Source: Euryarchaeota archaeon
Lineage (GTDB): Archaea; Thermoplasmatota; SW-10-69-26; JACQPN01
Assembly (NCBI GenBank): GCA_016207515.1
Contig: JACQPN010000025.1
Coordinates: 124,001-188,000, forward strand
Length of the DNA: 64,000 bases
Direction of reading: 5' to 3'
Below the pieces are notes generated by a model that was not told the DNA's origin, ran no database searches, and saw only the letters and a list, made by a program, of their open reading frames with translations. How positions within the stretch are numbered: the first letter of the stretch is position 1; each line of letters begins with the position of its first letter. Shown here piece by piece: positions 1 to 7,605 of the stretch. Both the position numbers and the translations under genes were made by a program.

Positions 1-156
1 GCGGTTTATCGTGTTGTTGCCCGCTCCTCCGCAGCCCACGATGACGATCTTGGGCTCACCGACTCCTTCGAACTCGAAGTCGGTCTCGGTCGTTTGCGCT
101 TCTTCGCCTTGTGTGTCCGGTGCGTTCTTTATCGCGTTTGTGATCAACGACTGCAT
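1..156 (-). CDS. ftsZ: FtsZ cell-division GTPase, 5' end only (partial)
   Basis: The first 52 codons read leftward from an ATG at 156 and run off the window edge. The visible protein has a short acidic leader of about 35 residues and then PKIVIVGCGGAGNNTINR, the nucleotide-binding start of archaeal FtsZ, the tubulin-like GTPase that forms the division ring. A GGAGG ribosome-binding site lies 9 bases before the ATG, which fixes the start; an ATG 5 bases further upstream is out of frame and stops at once. The next gene upstream on the same strand, at 432-662, encodes a ribbon-helix-helix regulator. The GTPase tail and C-terminal domain are outside the window. Confidence 0.93.
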   Translation of the reverse strand, partial: MQSLITNAIKNAPDTQGEEAQTTETDFEFEGVGEPKIVIVGCGGAGNNTINR

Positions 157-431
157 CCCATCTATCCTCCATTTAGGGACGTTGCTCGTCCCGAGAGCCC
201 GCCCCAGTTCGAGGCGGTCTATCGCGCACACACCGCTTGTGAGGTGGAGACGGGTTTGACCCCGTCTCTCCTCGCGAAGCGCGGCATATCAGTAGCCTTT
301 GAGGGATCTCTCCCTCGGTCTGTGTGCATCCCATTGCCCCATCGGAAGCGTGAGCCTCCGTTGAGGTTCGCAACCCCGTTGCGCCCGGCCCGGCTTTTTA
401 GGCATCCCATCCTATCAGTAAGGCCTGAGTT
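157..431. other. Non-coding gap with four hairpins, possible structured RNA
   Basis: No plausible gene is seen in these 275 bases between the RHH regulator and ftsZ. Four perfect hairpins occur: 176-192 (6 bp), 247-268 (8 bp), 301-316 (6 bp) and 369-383 (6 bp). On the + strand the last is followed by a C/G-rich run and five T at about 395-399, like an intrinsic terminator, but no + strand gene precedes it. The density of stems is more than a simple leader needs. I looked for RNase P, SRP and tRNA hallmarks on both strands and found none. Confidence 0.35.
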
Positions 432-662
432 TCATTTCTTGACAACGTCGTCGAGGTCGATGGTCTCGCTGCGCGCTTGCGATAGGCGCTTGCGAAGTTC
501 CATCGTTTCCAAGGCGTCCTTGGCTTTGGCGCGATAGAGCATCCGGGCCGCCTCGCGCAACGCTTCGCTGCGTGTCGCGAATTGGCCGCCGGAGATGAGA
601 CTGTCAAGATCCGCGAGCTCCTGAATGGGGAGCCGGATTGTGACCCTCTCGCCTTGATCCAT
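432..662 (-). CDS. Ribbon-helix-helix (CopG/Arc-type) transcription regulator
   Basis: A 76-residue protein that starts MDQGERVTIRLPIQEL, the short beta-strand and first helix of a ribbon-helix-helix DNA-binding domain. A second helix follows (SRSEALREAAR-like, about residues 30-45), then a charged C-terminal helix rich in Lys, Arg and Glu. Such proteins bind operators as dimers, the paired N-terminal strands entering the major groove. The gene lies upstream of ftsZ on the same strand with a 275-base gap. A TATA box at 787-797 and two 9-base direct repeats at 752-770 lie in front of it, so it may regulate itself. Whether it controls ftsZ is inference only. Confidence 0.8.
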   Translation of the reverse strand: MDQGERVTIRLPIQELADLDSLISGGQFATRSEALREAARMLYRAKAKDALETMELRKRLSQARSETIDLDDVVKK

Positions 663-751
663 CGTGCATTCCTCTGTTCTTGACGCTCTGGGACATCGGT
701 TGTGCCGACCGAAGTCGTCGAGTAGTCCGAGCGACGCACACTGTGCGCCTA

Positions 752-770
752 TTGTCGGACTTTGTCAGAC
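752..770 (-). promoter_or_regulatory. Candidate operator: two 9-base direct repeats, 10-base period
   Basis: TTGTCGGAC (752-760) and TTGTCAGAC (762-770) differ at one base and are spaced by exactly one helical turn. They lie where transcription from the leftward TATA box at 787-797 should begin. Direct repeats with a turn-length period are a common operator form for ribbon-helix-helix dimers, so this is a good candidate for autoregulation of the gene at 432-662. Confidence 0.45.
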
Positions 771-786
771 ATCAATTGCACATGGG

Positions 787-797
787 AATATAAATAG
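787..797 (-). promoter_or_regulatory. TATA box, leftward
   Basis: On the minus strand this reads CTATTTATATT, a good archaeal TATA element. It predicts a start near 765 and a leader of about 100 bases before the RHH gene. The stretch is also TATA-like on the + strand, but no gene follows there. Confidence 0.5.
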
Positions 798-1095
798 TTT
801 ATCAAACGACGCCGGGCCGCGAAGCGCTCCCGCCGAAAAAATATCCTCGCGAGATGATATTATCTTTCTAAGAGAGCGAAACAGGAACCGCCATTCCGAC
901 CACGTCATCGATAACACCATCGCCGTTCGATTCTATCTGTGCATCGGAATGAAATGCCGTTCCAGTGGAAGCGGGGAGCGGCACCGTTTCCGGCGGAGAA
1001 TGACCCAGCGCCCGAACCTCAACACACGGGGAAGCTGCGCCGCGCCCGCGAGATTCTACGTAGACGCGTCTTGGTGATCCGGCTCGAAGCCACGC

Positions 1096-1242
1096 AACCG
1101 CCAACGGGGACCGACAAGACGGTGTCTTCGAGGTCGCCGCAGGCGGCCGAACCCGGCGAGGATGGAGTGGAAGCCGAAGGCTTCCACGATACGCCCGCCT
1201 TTGGTGCAGCTTTGGCAAAGATGCAGTCCCGCCTCCCGGATT
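1096..1242. repeat. Composite direct repeat, copy 1 (interrupted), with a tRNA-Tyr 3'-end copy
   Basis: Two blocks are repeated from the region next to tRNA-Tyr. A 43-base block (1096-1138) matches 1282-1324 at 40 of 43 positions, and a 51-base block (1192-1242) matches 1321-1371 exactly. In the second copy the blocks abut; here a 53-base segment carrying a perfect hairpin (1167-1187) separates them. The 51-base block contains the last 16 bases of the tRNA gene (copied at 1227-1242), so this is a partial tRNA remnant, as found at attachment sites or after tandem duplication. Confidence 0.8.
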
Positions 1243-1281
1243 CTCGACAATTCGCTTCGCTCGTCCCCTTGGAATCCGGAT

Positions 1282-1371
1282 AACCGCCAAGGGGGACCGA
1301 GAAGACGGAGTCTTCGAGGTCGCCCGCCTTTGGTGCAGCTTTGGCAAAGATGCAGTCCCGCCTCCCGGATT
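1282..1371. repeat. Composite direct repeat, copy 2 (intact), running into tRNA-Tyr
   Basis: The 43-base block (1282-1324) and the exact 51-base block (1321-1371) are contiguous here and run into the 3' half of the tRNA gene. The 43-base block contains GAAGAC-GGA-GTCTTC, a small hairpin that may end the tRNA transcript. Confidence 0.8.
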
Positions 1372-1476
1372 TGAACCGGGCACCTCCTGATGACTGCGCG
1401 CCTGCGACGTGCTGATGTCGAAAGACCGTATGTGACTCTACAGTCAGGCGCTCTAACCAGACTGAGCTAAGGCGGG
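1356..1476 (-). tRNA. tRNA-Tyr (anticodon GTA) with a 46-base intron
   Basis: Read leftward, the acceptor arm CCCGCCT (1476-1470) pairs with AGGCGGG (1363-1357), followed by discriminator A at 1356; CCA is not encoded. The D arm has GCTC/GAGC, the anticodon stem is CCTGA/TCAGG, the loop carries GTA, and the T arm is CCCGG-TTCAAAT-CCGGG. The exons are 1476-1438 and 1391-1356. The intron, 1437-1392, sits between positions 37 and 38, and TGACTG before it pairs with CAGTCA at its end, as expected for a bulge-helix-bulge splice site. This intron position is the canonical archaeal one. Its 3' end is partly duplicated at 1227-1242. Confidence 0.95.
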
Positions 1477-1530
1477 TGATGACCACATGGTCTTTTCCCG
1501 GACCAGGGGTCAGCCTCACAAACGACCGAC

Positions 1531-1540
1531 CATATTTATG
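1531..1540 (-). promoter_or_regulatory. TATA box of tRNA-Tyr
   Basis: On the minus strand this reads CATAAATATG, preceded by a purine-rich BRE-like GGGAAAG. It lies about 55 bases before the mature tRNA 5' end, which leaves a short 5' leader for RNase P. Confidence 0.6.
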
Positions 1541-1587
1541 CTTTCCCAAGGAGAAAAGTCGAGGCGCCTCCCGTTCTCCCAGTCACC

Positions 1588-2427
1588 TCATTTCTTCTTT
1601 GAGCTCTCGTTCTCCGCGCGGGTCCCGAGCTCGGCGCTCCTACGCGTTGCGACTTCGACCGCGTCGATGAGTAGCGCACGTAGGCCGTTACGCTCCATCG
1701 AGTGCAACGCCGCGATCGCCGTTCCGCCAGGAGACGTCACAAGGTCCTTGAGCAGCCCCGGGTGTTGACCGGTGTCCGCCACCATCTTCGCCGACCCGAG
1801 AACGGTCTGTACAGAGAGGATGTTGCTCGTGGACCGGGAAAGGCCCATCTTGACTCCGGCGTCGGAGAGTCCTTCGATTATCTGGAAGATGTACATCGGG
1901 CCCGTACCGGATCGGCCCGTGACCGCGTCCATCAACGATTCGTCCACGGCGACGACGACACCGACGGCTTTGAAAATCGATTCGGCCACACCCGCCTCCG
2001 CGTCGGTCGCGGCCTTTCCCCGGCAAAGGGCCGTCGCCCCGAGTTCAACGGTGGCGGCGATGTTCGGGATCGCCCTCATCACGGCCACGCGCTCGGGAAG
2101 GTGCGACTCGATGAAACTGGTCGGCACACCCGCGGCGATCGACACGACGAGCTGTGGGTGGGCGATCTCGGCGCGGCATTCGTGAAGGACTTGCGAAAGG
2201 ATCTGCGGCTTGACGGCGAACACCACGACGTCGGCGAAGCGCGCCGCCTCGCCGTTGTCGGTCGTGACCTTGATCCTCAACTCTTCTTGTACACGCTTCA
2301 TGCGTTCGGCGTCGCGGCCAGAGGCGACGAGGTTCCCTGGCTTGCACCAATGCGCTTTGAGCATCCCGCGAAGTAGCGCCGTCCCCATGTTCCCGGCGCC
2401 GATGACGGCGATCCGTTTTTGTTCCAT
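1588..2427 (-). CDS. proC: Pyrroline-5-carboxylate reductase
   Basis: A 279-residue protein that reduces 1-pyrroline-5-carboxylate to proline with NAD(P)H in the cytoplasm. The N-terminus has the Rossmann motif GAGNMGTALL (about residues 10-19). The middle has FAVKPQ and the C-terminal dimer domain has the signature region GLLKDLVTSPGGTAIAALH. The length is normal for ProC. The ATG at 2427 has GGAGG immediately upstream; a longer frame to 2562 exists but adds only low-complexity Arg-rich residues. A TATA-like ATATTATC lies about 40 bases before the start. The gene is transcribed away from the RecJ-like gene. Confidence 0.95.
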   Translation of the reverse strand: MEQKRIAVIGAGNMGTALLRGMLKAHWCKPGNLVASGRDAERMKRVQEELRIKVTTDNGEAARFADVVVFAVKPQILSQVLHECRAEIAHPQLVVSIAAGVPTSFIESHLPERVAVMRAIPNIAATVELGATALCRGKAATDAEAGVAESIFKAVGVVVAVDESLMDAVTGRSGTGPMYIFQIIEGLSDAGVKMGLSRSTSNILSVQTVLGSAKMVADTGQHPGLLKDLVTSPGGTAIAALHSMERNGLRALLIDAVEVATRRSAELGTRAENESSKKK

Positions 2428-2570
2428 GTCCTCCCCACTCGCTCGACGTATCGGCGGGGGATAATATCTTCCTAAGGTAGCAAGTGGGCCCTTGGCCACC
2501 CCACGCCGGCGGAGAACGTTCGGCGCCCCCCGGCGGCGAAGCCTTAACTTGGGGACGCTCATTGAGCGGC

Positions 2571-3968
2571 GTGGATGCCTCGTTCCGACCTCTCCTCGAC
2601 CGGGCCTCGTTGATCGCGGAACGCCTGCGCAAAGAGCGCTCCGTTCGAGTCGTCGCCCACATCGACGCGGACGGCCTCACCTCCGCGGCAATCGCGAAGG
2701 CCATGCTGGACCGGGCCGGCGTCACGAACGAGATCGAATTCGTGAAATCACTCACGGATACCGAACTCGCACGGCTGAAGGCAGAGGCGCCCGAATTCGT
2801 CCTATTCGTCGACCTCGGGAGCGGCGCTTCGGAGAGGCTCTCCCCGCTCCAAGCGGCCGTCGCCGACCACCATCATTTCGGCGTGGATTTCCCGTTGCAC
2901 CTCAACCCCCGCATATTCGGGCTCGACGGGAACCGGACCTTGAGCGGGTCGGGCGCGACGTACCTCATCGCGCGTGCCCTCGATCCGGATAACACGGATC
3001 TCGCGGCCCTCGCGATCGTCGGCGCGGTGGGCGACCTCCAAGACAGCGACGACGGCCGCCTCGTCGGCGTGAACCGCTTCATCCTCGAGGAGGGGCGGGC
3101 CCGCGGGGTGCTCGACGTCTCGCTCGACGTGCGCTTCTTCGGACGCGAATCGCGGCCCCTCGGAAAGTTCCTTCAATTCGCCGACAACCCCGCGATTCCC
3201 GGCGTCTCCGGGCGGGAAGATGCGGCGTTTCGGCTCCTGGAAGGTCTCGGGATACGGCTTCGCGAGGGTGTGCGGATGAGACGGTGGATAGACCTCTCGC
3301 AAGTCGAGAAACGGCTCATCGTCACGAAGCTCGCGGACGAGTTGTTGTCAAAGGGCGCCCCGCCTGGATCCGTCGAGCGCCTCATCGGGGAAGCCTACTC
3401 CTTGCCTCGAGAGACCCTGGGAAGCCACTTGCATGACGCAAAGGAGTTCGCGACCCTTCTCAATTCGACTGCGCGCTACGCCAGGGCGGAGATCGGCCTC
3501 GCAGTGGGCCTTGGCGACCGGGGCGAGGCGTACCGGGAGGCGTTGTCGCTCCTACGCGGCCATCGGGGGCATCTCGTCTCGGGGCTGGAGCATGTGCGAA
3601 AGGCCGGCATCTTCGAGCGAAAGAACATCCAGTACTTCCACGCGGGCTCGGCGATCCGCGACACCGTCGTAGGTATCGTCGCCGGCATGATGTTCAATAG
3701 CGAGGGCGTGCGCCGGGACATCCCGATGATCGCGTTTGCCAACGACGAGGAGGGGAAGGTGAAGGTGTCGGCCCGTGCGACGAGGGCGCTCACAGAACGC
3801 GGCGTGAACCTCTCGGCCGCCATCGGGAAGGCGGCGGCGACCGTGGATGGGGCCGGCGGCGGTCACGATGTGGCGGCGGGCGCCACGATTCCCGCGGGTG
3901 CCGAGGAGCGCTTCTTGGACGCGATGGACGCGGCGGTCGGGGAACAGTTGGGCCTTCACGCGAAGTGA
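2571..3968 (+). CDS. RecJ-like single-stranded-DNA exonuclease (DHH/DHHA1 family)
   Basis: About 465 residues. The DHH phosphoesterase domain shows HIDADG (about residues 30-35), DLGSG and the DHHH motif (about 107-110), all metal-binding features. The C-terminal DHHA1 domain ends in GGGHDVAAGATIP. Archaeal members of this family are 5'-3' exonucleases that work with GINS and the replisome, or in DNA or RNA repair. No strong ribosome-binding site is seen. I chose GTG at 2571; TTG at 2562 is equally possible, and the frame remains open back to 2484. The gene is divergent from proC. Confidence 0.88.
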   Translation: MDASFRPLLDRASLIAERLRKERSVRVVAHIDADGLTSAAIAKAMLDRAGVTNEIEFVKSLTDTELARLKAEAPEFVLFVDLGSGASERLSPLQAAVADHHHFGVDFPLHLNPRIFGLDGNRTLSGSGATYLIARALDPDNTDLAALAIVGAVGDLQDSDDGRLVGVNRFILEEGRARGVLDVSLDVRFFGRESRPLGKFLQFADNPAIPGVSGREDAAFRLLEGLGIRLREGVRMRRWIDLSQVEKRLIVTKLADELLSKGAPPGSVERLIGEAYSLPRETLGSHLHDAKEFATLLNSTARYARAEIGLAVGLGDRGEAYREALSLLRGHRGHLVSGLEHVRKAGIFERKNIQYFHAGSAIRDTVVGIVAGMMFNSEGVRRDIPMIAFANDEEGKVKVSARATRALTERGVNLSAAIGKAAATVDGAGGGHDVAAGATIPAGAEERFLDAMDAAVGEQLGLHAK

Positions 3969-4003
3969 CTGGGCCGCTGCCGACGAGCTGATGCGTTTCG
4001 CAA

Positions 4004-4012
4004 CTTATAAAG
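4004..4012 (+). promoter_or_regulatory. TATA box for the gene at 4046
   Basis: CTTATAAAG lies about 38 bases before the ATG at 4046, so it gives a very short leader. The spacer up to the ATG is AT-rich. Confidence 0.6.
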
Positions 4013-4045
4013 CGCACAATATAATAATCACAGGCGGGATGCATC

Positions 4046-4996
4046 ATGAGCGATATTGCTGACCTCCTACGTGTGGCCCTTCAAGGGCGCGGCCTCGACC
4101 GACTCGAAAGATTGACGCCCGCCCGACCTGCCGACGCGACTCAATTCATGGCCACGGGTCCCTCGGCGAAAGCGGTCGTGACCGTGGTCGTGGCCCGTTC
4201 GGCCACCATCGAGGATCTCACCCACACGGAGGAGTTGAGCGCCGAACGCGGCGCGCAAGGAGGCCTGCTCATCGGTCTTGCCGGCATCGACGATCCGGTA
4301 CGCAGCGCCCCAAAACTCACCGGTTTCGAGGTGATGGACGCGCCCCAGTTCGAGACGCTTCTTGGAAAGGCCATCGTGGAACGTTCCATCGCGCGTAGCG
4401 CGGATGTCCTGCCGGATTCCCATCCACCGGCGCCGTTACCCGCCGCCGCCACGTTCCTCAAACCACGTTTCTCGCGCCTTCAGGCGGCGGAGACCGCGCT
4501 CGGACTTCTTCTTCGAGTGGACCATATCGAAGCCGAGCTCGTTCCGTTCCGGAGCTATTCTTTCTATTGGGACAGGCTCGTCGAAGGGAGCCTAAAGACG
4601 GAACGCGTCTCCGGCACCATCCACGTGAACCTCTCGACCGGGCGCTTGGAGGAATTGGCGGAGGGTGCCATGGAACCGTCGGGCCCGGCGGAAGCGCGGA
4701 CCCTCGACGCGAAGGTCACGCCCCAAGAGGCGGAGGCGATAGCGCGGCGCCATATCATCGCCGTCAATTCGAAGGACAGTCGCGTAAGGAGCCAAAAAGG
4801 CGACGTGCTCATGGTGGAGCACCGTCGCGTGAAGCCCAAGGAAGACGAAGTCAAGATCGACTTGAAGGCGACTTTCTATGTGCCCGTGTTCCTCGTCAAA
4901 GGCGACAACGGCGAGGTGCGCATCAACGGCGTTTCGGGCAAGGTCATAGACGAACAATTGAAACGGCCTTCACACGCGGATATCGAGATGGTCTGA
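4046..4996 (+). CDS. Conserved-looking protein of unknown function
   Basis: A 316-residue soluble protein that I do not recognise. Residues 1-115 alternate alpha and beta, with a hydrophobic strand VVTVVVARS and a later GGLLIGLAG. A Pro/Ala-rich linker follows at about 125-140. The C-terminal half (about 140-316) has several amphipathic strands, including TFYVPVFLVKG, and ends in a charged tail. There is no signal peptide or membrane segment. The N-terminal pattern faintly recalls a nuclease-like fold, but I see no catalytic motif. It has its own TATA box and is followed by convergent terminator hairpins, so it is probably monocistronic. Confidence 0.75.
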   Translation: MSDIADLLRVALQGRGLDRLERLTPARPADATQFMATGPSAKAVVTVVVARSATIEDLTHTEELSAERGAQGGLLIGLAGIDDPVRSAPKLTGFEVMDAPQFETLLGKAIVERSIARSADVLPDSHPPAPLPAAATFLKPRFSRLQAAETALGLLLRVDHIEAELVPFRSYSFYWDRLVEGSLKTERVSGTIHVNLSTGRLEELAEGAMEPSGPAEARTLDAKVTPQEAEAIARRHIIAVNSKDSRVRSQKGDVLMVEHRRVKPKEDEVKIDLKATFYVPVFLVKGDNGEVRINGVSGKVIDEQLKRPSHADIEMV

Positions 4997-5094
4997 CGCA
5001 TCGGAAGGCCGGCCCTAGGCGACACCCATCTACATCCAAGATGATACCAGCGGATGCTTTAGAAGACGCTAAATATCGTTTCCCTAGTCGAAAG

Positions 5095-5198
5095 TCAGGG
5101 AGTCGGCTTTTCGTACTCCGCTCCCTGAATCACCCCCCTAGAGCGGGTCCCAAGCCCGCTCCAATCCTCCTTCCCAGGGAGCGTTCCCGCTCGCTCCC
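5095..5198. terminator. Three consecutive hairpins between convergent genes
   Basis: The hairpins are TCAGGGAG/CTCCCTGA at 5095-5128, GAGCGGG/CCCGCTC at 5140-5160 and GGGAGCG/CGCTCCC at about 5177-5198. They lie between the + strand gene ending at 4996 and the minus strand gene ending at 5265, so they may stop transcription from both sides. Confidence 0.5.
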
Positions 5199-5264
5199 CG
5201 CAAGGCGCCACCGTCAAAGCTACCCGCCGAAGCGACATCCGCCGCGCGAGGCATCGGCGACACA

Positions 5265-6311
5265 TCAAGCGTGGTAAGCGTACGTGCTCCCGAACGTCAA
5301 CGTCGTCCCAAAGGCCGACGACGGCTGCGTGCGACTGAACCAGAGGTCCACTTTCCCGGCCCGGTGCGCGTGAGGGCAACCGCCCAAATGGGATCCTTGG
5401 CTGTCATGCGAGTTCCCGTCGTCCGACGCCGTCGAGGTGCAGGCAAGTAGCGACGGCATGTTGGAGATCTTGTTTACCGGCGGGGAACCGAATCCCGGGC
5501 TGCCGCGTATGTCGATGAGCATCGCGAAATTGTATGTCCTCGTATTGCCCCCTTCCCCGGCCGGATTGTGATCGGTGCCACCCGTCGGGCACGAGGGGAT
5601 GCTCGGGACGTCGCCCGGCGCGCACCCGTTCACGTACGTGTTGTCGCTGCCGTTCGGCATGCCCTTTGCGACGTTCAGCGTGGACGCCGTCGTGGTCCCG
5701 CGGTTGGTCGTCCCGCCGGCGAGGTTTCCCACCGAATCGGTCACGGTCGAGCCGATGGTCGTTACCCAGAAGTACCAGCCGCGCCCCCAATATTCGCGCG
5801 TCTCCCATGCGACGCCATTGGGGTCCGTGAAATGGTACTTGAAGGTGTTGAACGAGGATGGGAAGAGGTCGCCCGGATCCGGGCCTCCTTCCTCAATCGC
5901 CACCATGTAACAGTCCTGCGACGCGCAGGGCTCCTCCTCGATGCAAGGCCCGGTGCTGAAGGCCAGGAGCGCCGCATCGATGAAGAACTGGTCGTTGAAC
6001 CACGAGACGTTGTTGTGCCCGTCAAACGTGTCCGGGCAATGATGCAGTATCTCCCGCGCGTAACCCGCGACGGCCGAGAAATTATGTTCGTCGACGAAGG
6101 TAGCGTTGAAGTCGCTCTCCTTCACGATGACGCGGTATGTGGTGTGATCCTCGATGACGTTCCCACCGCAAAGCTGCGGATCGTAGAGGATCGGGCATTG
6201 CGTCTCGGTGAAGAAGTTCACCGGCCGCTCGCGCGTGAAGAACTCGGACGCCGAGACGGCCCCGACCGGGATGAAGAGCAATGCGACAAGCAAGGCTGAA
6301 GTGCGGCTCAC
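5265..6311 (-). CDS. Secreted protein, paralogue 1 of a three-member unknown family
   Basis: A 348-residue protein with a Sec signal peptide (about residues 1-21). Its family blocks are HTTYRVIV (56-63), NFSAVAGYAR (77-86), WFNDQFFIDAA (104-114), FTDPNGVAWETREY (161-174), TDHNPAG (246-252), YNFAMLIDI (260-268), DDGNSH (297-302), GCPHAHRAG (311-319) and VDLWFS (321-326). The same blocks occur in the protein at 7606-8589 and more weakly in the one at 9785-10627. Several Cys and a C-terminal His cluster suggest disulfides and perhaps metal binding. Start: GTG at 6311 with GGAGG 7 bases before it. It lies 43 bases after the regulator at 6355-6864, likely in one operon. I do not recognise the family. 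Confidence 0.85.
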   Translation of the reverse strand: MSRTSALLVALLFIPVGAVSASEFFTRERPVNFFTETQCPILYDPQLCGGNVIEDHTTYRVIVKESDFNATFVDEHNFSAVAGYAREILHHCPDTFDGHNNVSWFNDQFFIDAALLAFSTGPCIEEEPCASQDCYMVAIEEGGPDPGDLFPSSFNTFKYHFTDPNGVAWETREYWGRGWYFWVTTIGSTVTDSVGNLAGGTTNRGTTTASTLNVAKGMPNGSDNTYVNGCAPGDVPSIPSCPTGGTDHNPAGEGGNTRTYNFAMLIDIRGSPGFGSPPVNKISNMPSLLACTSTASDDGNSHDSQGSHLGGCPHAHRAGKVDLWFSRTQPSSAFGTTLTFGSTYAYHA

Positions 6312-6354
6312 CCTTTCGCCTCCTCAGCCTCCGTTCGCCCCATGGTGGCGCCGC

Positions 6355-6864
6355 CTACGGCTCTTTGAGCTTGGTCACGTTCTCAGGAAGGTAGGTGCGC
6401 AGTCGGTTCAAGGAATCGGTCAATTTGTCCTCGTCCGCCTGTAGGAAGCGGCCCTTACCGGCGCCGCGTTCGCGAACCAAGCGCGTATCGAAGAGTTTCC
6501 TCAAGTGCCACGCGATCGTGGGCGACGTGACGCCCAACTCGCGCTTCAACTCGACTCGCATGCAGTCCTTGTGCGCCTTGATGGCCCGAAGCACGCGGAC
6601 GGTCTCGTCGCTTTTCATGATGGCGAGGAAGCGTTTGTCCTCGTCGGAGAGGTCGGAGCGGGACTTGTAGTAGCGGACCTTGTTCCCGTCCACCATCCCG
6701 TTGATGAGCGCCTGTTCGGCGAGCTTCGCGAGATGATAGCTCGCGGTCGAATGGCTGATCTCGAGGGCCCCTGCCACTTCCCGTATCGAGAGGCCCGGCC
6801 TTTCCTGGACGAGCCGGTAGATCCTCAACCGGGTTGTCCCGCCGAGCGCGTCCAGGGACTGCAA
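6355..6864 (-). CDS. Tandem winged-helix transcription regulator (ArsR-like)
   Basis: A 169-residue protein with two winged helix-turn-helix domains in a row. The first spans about residues 8-68 (TRLRIYRLVQERPGLSIREV, then HSTASYHLAKL) and the second about 85-150 (VRVLRAIKAHKDC, then TSPTIAWHLRKL). It starts with TTG at 6864, two bases after the stop of the upstream membrane protein gene, with GGGAGG at the right distance, so the two are translationally coupled. The secreted paralogue at 5265-6311 follows 43 bases later. The arrangement suggests a regulator expressed with, and perhaps sensing through, its membrane partner; that role is inference. Confidence 0.85.
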   Translation of the reverse strand: MQSLDALGGTTRLRIYRLVQERPGLSIREVAGALEISHSTASYHLAKLAEQALINGMVDGNKVRYYKSRSDLSDEDKRFLAIMKSDETVRVLRAIKAHKDCMRVELKRELGVTSPTIAWHLRKLFDTRLVRERGAGKGRFLQADEDKLTDSLNRLRTYLPENVTKLKEP

Positions 6865-6865
6865 A

Positions 6866-7507
6866 TCAGCGCCTCCCGACGACGCTGAATCCTGTGGGTG
6901 TCGCCGGGGTGCGCCGTATCGCGACTAGTGTCGAGTCCTTGACGATGGTCCTTCTCAAGTTCTTATGAGTGAGATGGAGCTCCACCGGGCTTGCACCCTT
7001 GTAGACACCGAAGTTGACCTCACCATAGGCGTCGCGGACACTCTTCAATGCCCAGCGGCCCAAGCGGTAAACGATGTACATGATCATGAGGAACCGGCCG
7101 ACGCTCGACCAATCGACGTGCACCAACTCGGCGTCTTCCGTGATCGCCTGCCTGGGGCCTGACTGGCCGGGGGAACCGCGTCCCGCCGTCGATCCATCGT
7201 CCTCGCTTCCCGGTCCGATGCTCTTGTCAAGCCGTTGGATCCGGCCCGGGGTGAGAGCGACCGTCGCGTCGGGGCCCCTCTTTTGAGGCGCGGCGCCACC
7301 GTCGGGGGCGGGCAGCGAGACGCTTGAGCTTCCTCCACCCAGAGTCGAGATGCTATTGTCCGTACGCGACGACGTCGCGAGATTGTAGACGACGAAGCCG
7401 AAGAAGAGGAACAGGACGGCGTAGATCATGAACCGCCGGCGTCGTAGGACACGTAGGCGCACCCTCTCGAGGGCGTAAGTGCCTGTCCCGGACACGTTCG
7501 GACTCAT
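6866..7507 (-). CDS. Two-helix membrane protein of unknown function
   Basis: A 213-residue protein with a basic N-terminus and a first membrane helix at about residues 27-46 (FMIYAVLFLFFGFVVYNLA). A Gly/Ser/Pro-rich, low-complexity loop of about 85 residues is probably outside the cell. A second hydrophobic segment lies at about 136-152 (GRFLMIMYIVYRLGRW), followed by a basic cytoplasmic tail. No family is recognised. It is the first gene of a likely operon with the tandem winged-helix regulator and secreted paralogue 1. Archaea often pair a membrane protein with a one-component regulator, so a signalling role is possible but unproven. The ATG at 7507 has a weak GGTGAG site. Confidence 0.75.
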   Translation of the reverse strand: MSPNVSGTGTYALERVRLRVLRRRRFMIYAVLFLFFGFVVYNLATSSRTDNSISTLGGGSSSVSLPAPDGGAAPQKRGPDATVALTPGRIQRLDKSIGPGSEDDGSTAGRGSPGQSGPRQAITEDAELVHVDWSSVGRFLMIMYIVYRLGRWALKSVRDAYGEVNFGVYKGASPVELHLTHKNLRRTIVKDSTLVAIRRTPATPTGFSVVGRR

Positions 7508-7547
7508 CGTTTCTCACCGTTCTACTCGTGACTGTAAAGGATAGAAT

Positions 7548-7569
7548 GGAGGGGGTCACCCCCCCTCCA
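7548..7569 (-). terminator. Terminator hairpin after secreted paralogue 2
   Basis: TGGAGGGGG and CCCCCTCCA flank a short loop in this perfect inverted repeat. On the minus strand it is followed by a T/C-rich stretch. It separates the paralogue 2 transcript from the downstream membrane-protein operon. Confidence 0.65.
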
Positions 7570-7605
7570 GGGTTGTTCGATTCGCTTACACTAGCTTAGG
7601 GTCGC

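Larger units (their letters stand above)
663..1355. other. Long non-coding region between RHH regulator and tRNA-Tyr
   Basis: Nearly 700 bases without a convincing gene. It holds the TATA box and operator-like repeats of the RHH gene, a perfect 9-bp hairpin with a GAA loop at 1167-1187, and two copies of a composite repeat that includes the 3' end of the tRNA gene. Open frames here are on opposing strands, overlap one another and show no recognisable family. A second TATA-like stretch at about 857-867 has no gene after it. Confidence 0.6.

Noticed and set aside
157-431. RNase P RNA, SRP RNA or tRNA in the ftsZ upstream gap
   Set aside because: None of the universal core motifs (for example the SRP GGAAG/AGCA loop, RNase P conserved regions, or a complete cloverleaf) is present on either strand.
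664-1549. Overlapping open frames on both strands around the tRNA-Tyr repeats
   Set aside because: The frames come from the repeated GC-rich DNA and the tRNA itself; the products are repetitive and have no gene-like start signals.
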